The translations under genes and the position numbers were made by a program. From the NCBI GenBank assembly GCA_013396995.1, contig VWZP01001589.1:2131069-2195068 (forward strand): 64,000 nt of DNA, read 5' to 3'. A model generated the notes under the pieces. It did not search any database and had not been told where the DNA came from. It saw only the letters and a program-made list of their open reading frames with translations. Shown here in pieces: positions 62,681-64,000 of this stretch (position 1 is the stretch's first letter; each line of letters opens with the position of its first letter). Source of the stretch: Dicaeum eximium (Eukaryota; Chordata; Aves; Passeriformes; Dicaeidae).

Positions 62681-64000
62681 TAACAACCCTGAGGGGGCGG
62701 GAGAGTGCATTTGGTGTATACGAATATACTCACAATAAATAAACAAACAAACCCCAAATATCCCCTCCATCCAACACATCCTTTTAGTCAGTGTCAGCTC
62801 TGATGGCCTTCAGCTGGTGATAATCTCAACAGAAAGTTTTACAGTAGCTAATGCAGCCAGGGCTCTAAGTGTAGAATCAGTGGCAACTCTTCCCTTGGGA
62901 AGATCTGTTCCTACCAAGACTCAATAACCCTTGATAAAATGTCTGAGGCTCTTTTTTCCCTCTTGCATTAGGGAAGGATTCCAATGTGCCACCAAGCCTG
63001 GCAGTCCAAGACACAAACACAAGAAGCATTCTGGGCCAGCACAAGGGCCCAAAATAGGGAGTTCCCTGAATGCTCACACGGCCACAGCATGTGACAAGTG
63101 ATAACTCAGGATAAGCATGAGCAGGGGAGCTTAAAAGAAAATGAAATGGTTATTCACAAGCTAACAGGCAATTCTTCTGATTCCAGTGTGTGCCAAGTAA
63201 ACATTTCCAGCTCATTCTTATTAGTTTTATCATTAATAACCTATATTGATCTTATCCAATGAACGTTGTTCTCTTAAAACTCAGTTGTACAAGACTACTA
63301 CAAAATTTTCTCTTCAGATATCTACCAGCTAAAAGCATTACAGACAACACTGATTAAAAGGATCCTTCATGATAAGAGAGGATGTAGGGCTATAGGGACA
63401 TAGTATTTCTGCTTCATTTCCCTTCATTAGTTACTCAAGTTTCACTTAATAGAGGATAGGTAATTTCTTAGTCATGTCTTCCTGTGTGGAGCACAATAGA
63501 GGGAACTTGGTATTCCCAAACACTGGGAAGCTCACACTAAAAAGAAAGTCTACAGCAGGAAAAGGAAGCATTTGTGAAAGCAGCCATGTTTATGCAATTT
63601 TTGGTCTGTGGATTAAACAGATTTACCTCTTACATGTTTGGGAATCCTTGTATTTTTTTCTTGAACACTAAAGAAACAGAAGCTACCAAAATTTTACATA
63701 CCATTTGCACAAAGCTAAAAACTTGCCCTTTCCTATCTGAGAACAGATATCACCATCTTTTTTGAAGCAGTGCAAGCATTTTTTATACATTATAACCATT
63801 TAAAAATATAGATATTATCTAAAAATTTTTCACTTTCATCAATTTTTATTCATGTAGGAAATAAATAACCAGACTTTCAGGATATAGAAATCCATTGGCT
63901 TGTCCAGGATCTTTTATAGAAAGATTTTTCTGGTTGGCTGGCAACTCCCTTAGAAACTGTACTTTTACACTGTGCAAAATAAGATGCAATAAACCAAGCA

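Larger units (their letters stand above)
56431..64000. other. AT-rich sequence without a recognisable gene
   Basis: Contains the palindrome cluster at 58644-58676 (separate entry), an A/C-rich tract at about 59985-60052, an A-run at 60357-60370 and a G-rich run at 62662-62680 followed by GAGGGGGCGGGAG near 62691. No repeat family or protein-like frame is recognised; the longest frame is 110 codons (62425-62757 minus), without a domain pattern. Confidence 0.5.

Noticed and set aside
1..64000. tRNA, rRNA, phage, insertion sequence, operon or bacterial origin
   Set aside because: None of the hallmarks were seen. Repeat content is vertebrate, of bird type.

Overview
The window looks like bird nuclear DNA, probably from a songbird. 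The main evidence is repeats of the avian CR1 LINE family: 5'-truncated copies ending in the octamer-type tail ATTCTGTG, one of them with a recognisable CR1 ORF2 C-terminal frame. There are also several retroviral LTRs of types I recognise from bird genomes, some with termini of the TGTCCTGG kind typical of passerines. The DNA is AT-rich (about 36% GC by eye), has few CpGs, has no operon structure and contains no convincing protein-coding gene. I read it as a gene desert or the inside of a very large intron.

Layout. 1-5.0 kb is plain AT-rich DNA. 5.0-6.3 kb holds a G-rich purine tract, an old CR1 on the minus strand, a GC-rich patch with a TATA-like start and a splice-donor-like end, and a deleted ERVL-type LTR. 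A minus-strand LTR with three 18-bp tandem units sits at 11.1-11.5 kb. A small CpG-rich patch followed by a homeodomain-type motif lies near 19.3 kb. A very old CR1/L3-like copy is at 24.4-24.8 kb. A complete 298-bp solo LTR with a perfect 5-bp target duplication is at 27.5-27.8 kb, and a second LTR-like segment follows at 28.7-29.1 kb. A 0.7-kb CR1 lies at 30.2-30.9 kb. At 36.8-37.8 kb a CR1 on the plus strand has inserted into an older minus-strand CR1. Small CR1 3' ends lie at 43.2, 45.9 and 53.6 kb. A poly(A)-rich tract broken by four undetermined bases lies at 45.7 kb. At 49.0-49.7 kb an LTR contains a piece of a second LTR in the opposite orientation. A further LTR remnant starts at 56.1 kb. 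A compact cluster of nested palindromes (CAAAG/CTTTG and octamer motifs) lies at 58.64-58.68 kb.

The open frames present are about as long as chance allows. For 36% GC DNA the stop-codon frequency is about 7%, so the longest frame expected in six frames over 64 kb is roughly 125 codons; the longest seen is 147. No set of frames works together as a system, and I found no sign of a novel multi-gene system. The points worth a second look are nested or intact retroelement structures and candidate regulatory or transcribed patches. All family assignments are from memory of family sequences, without a database search.
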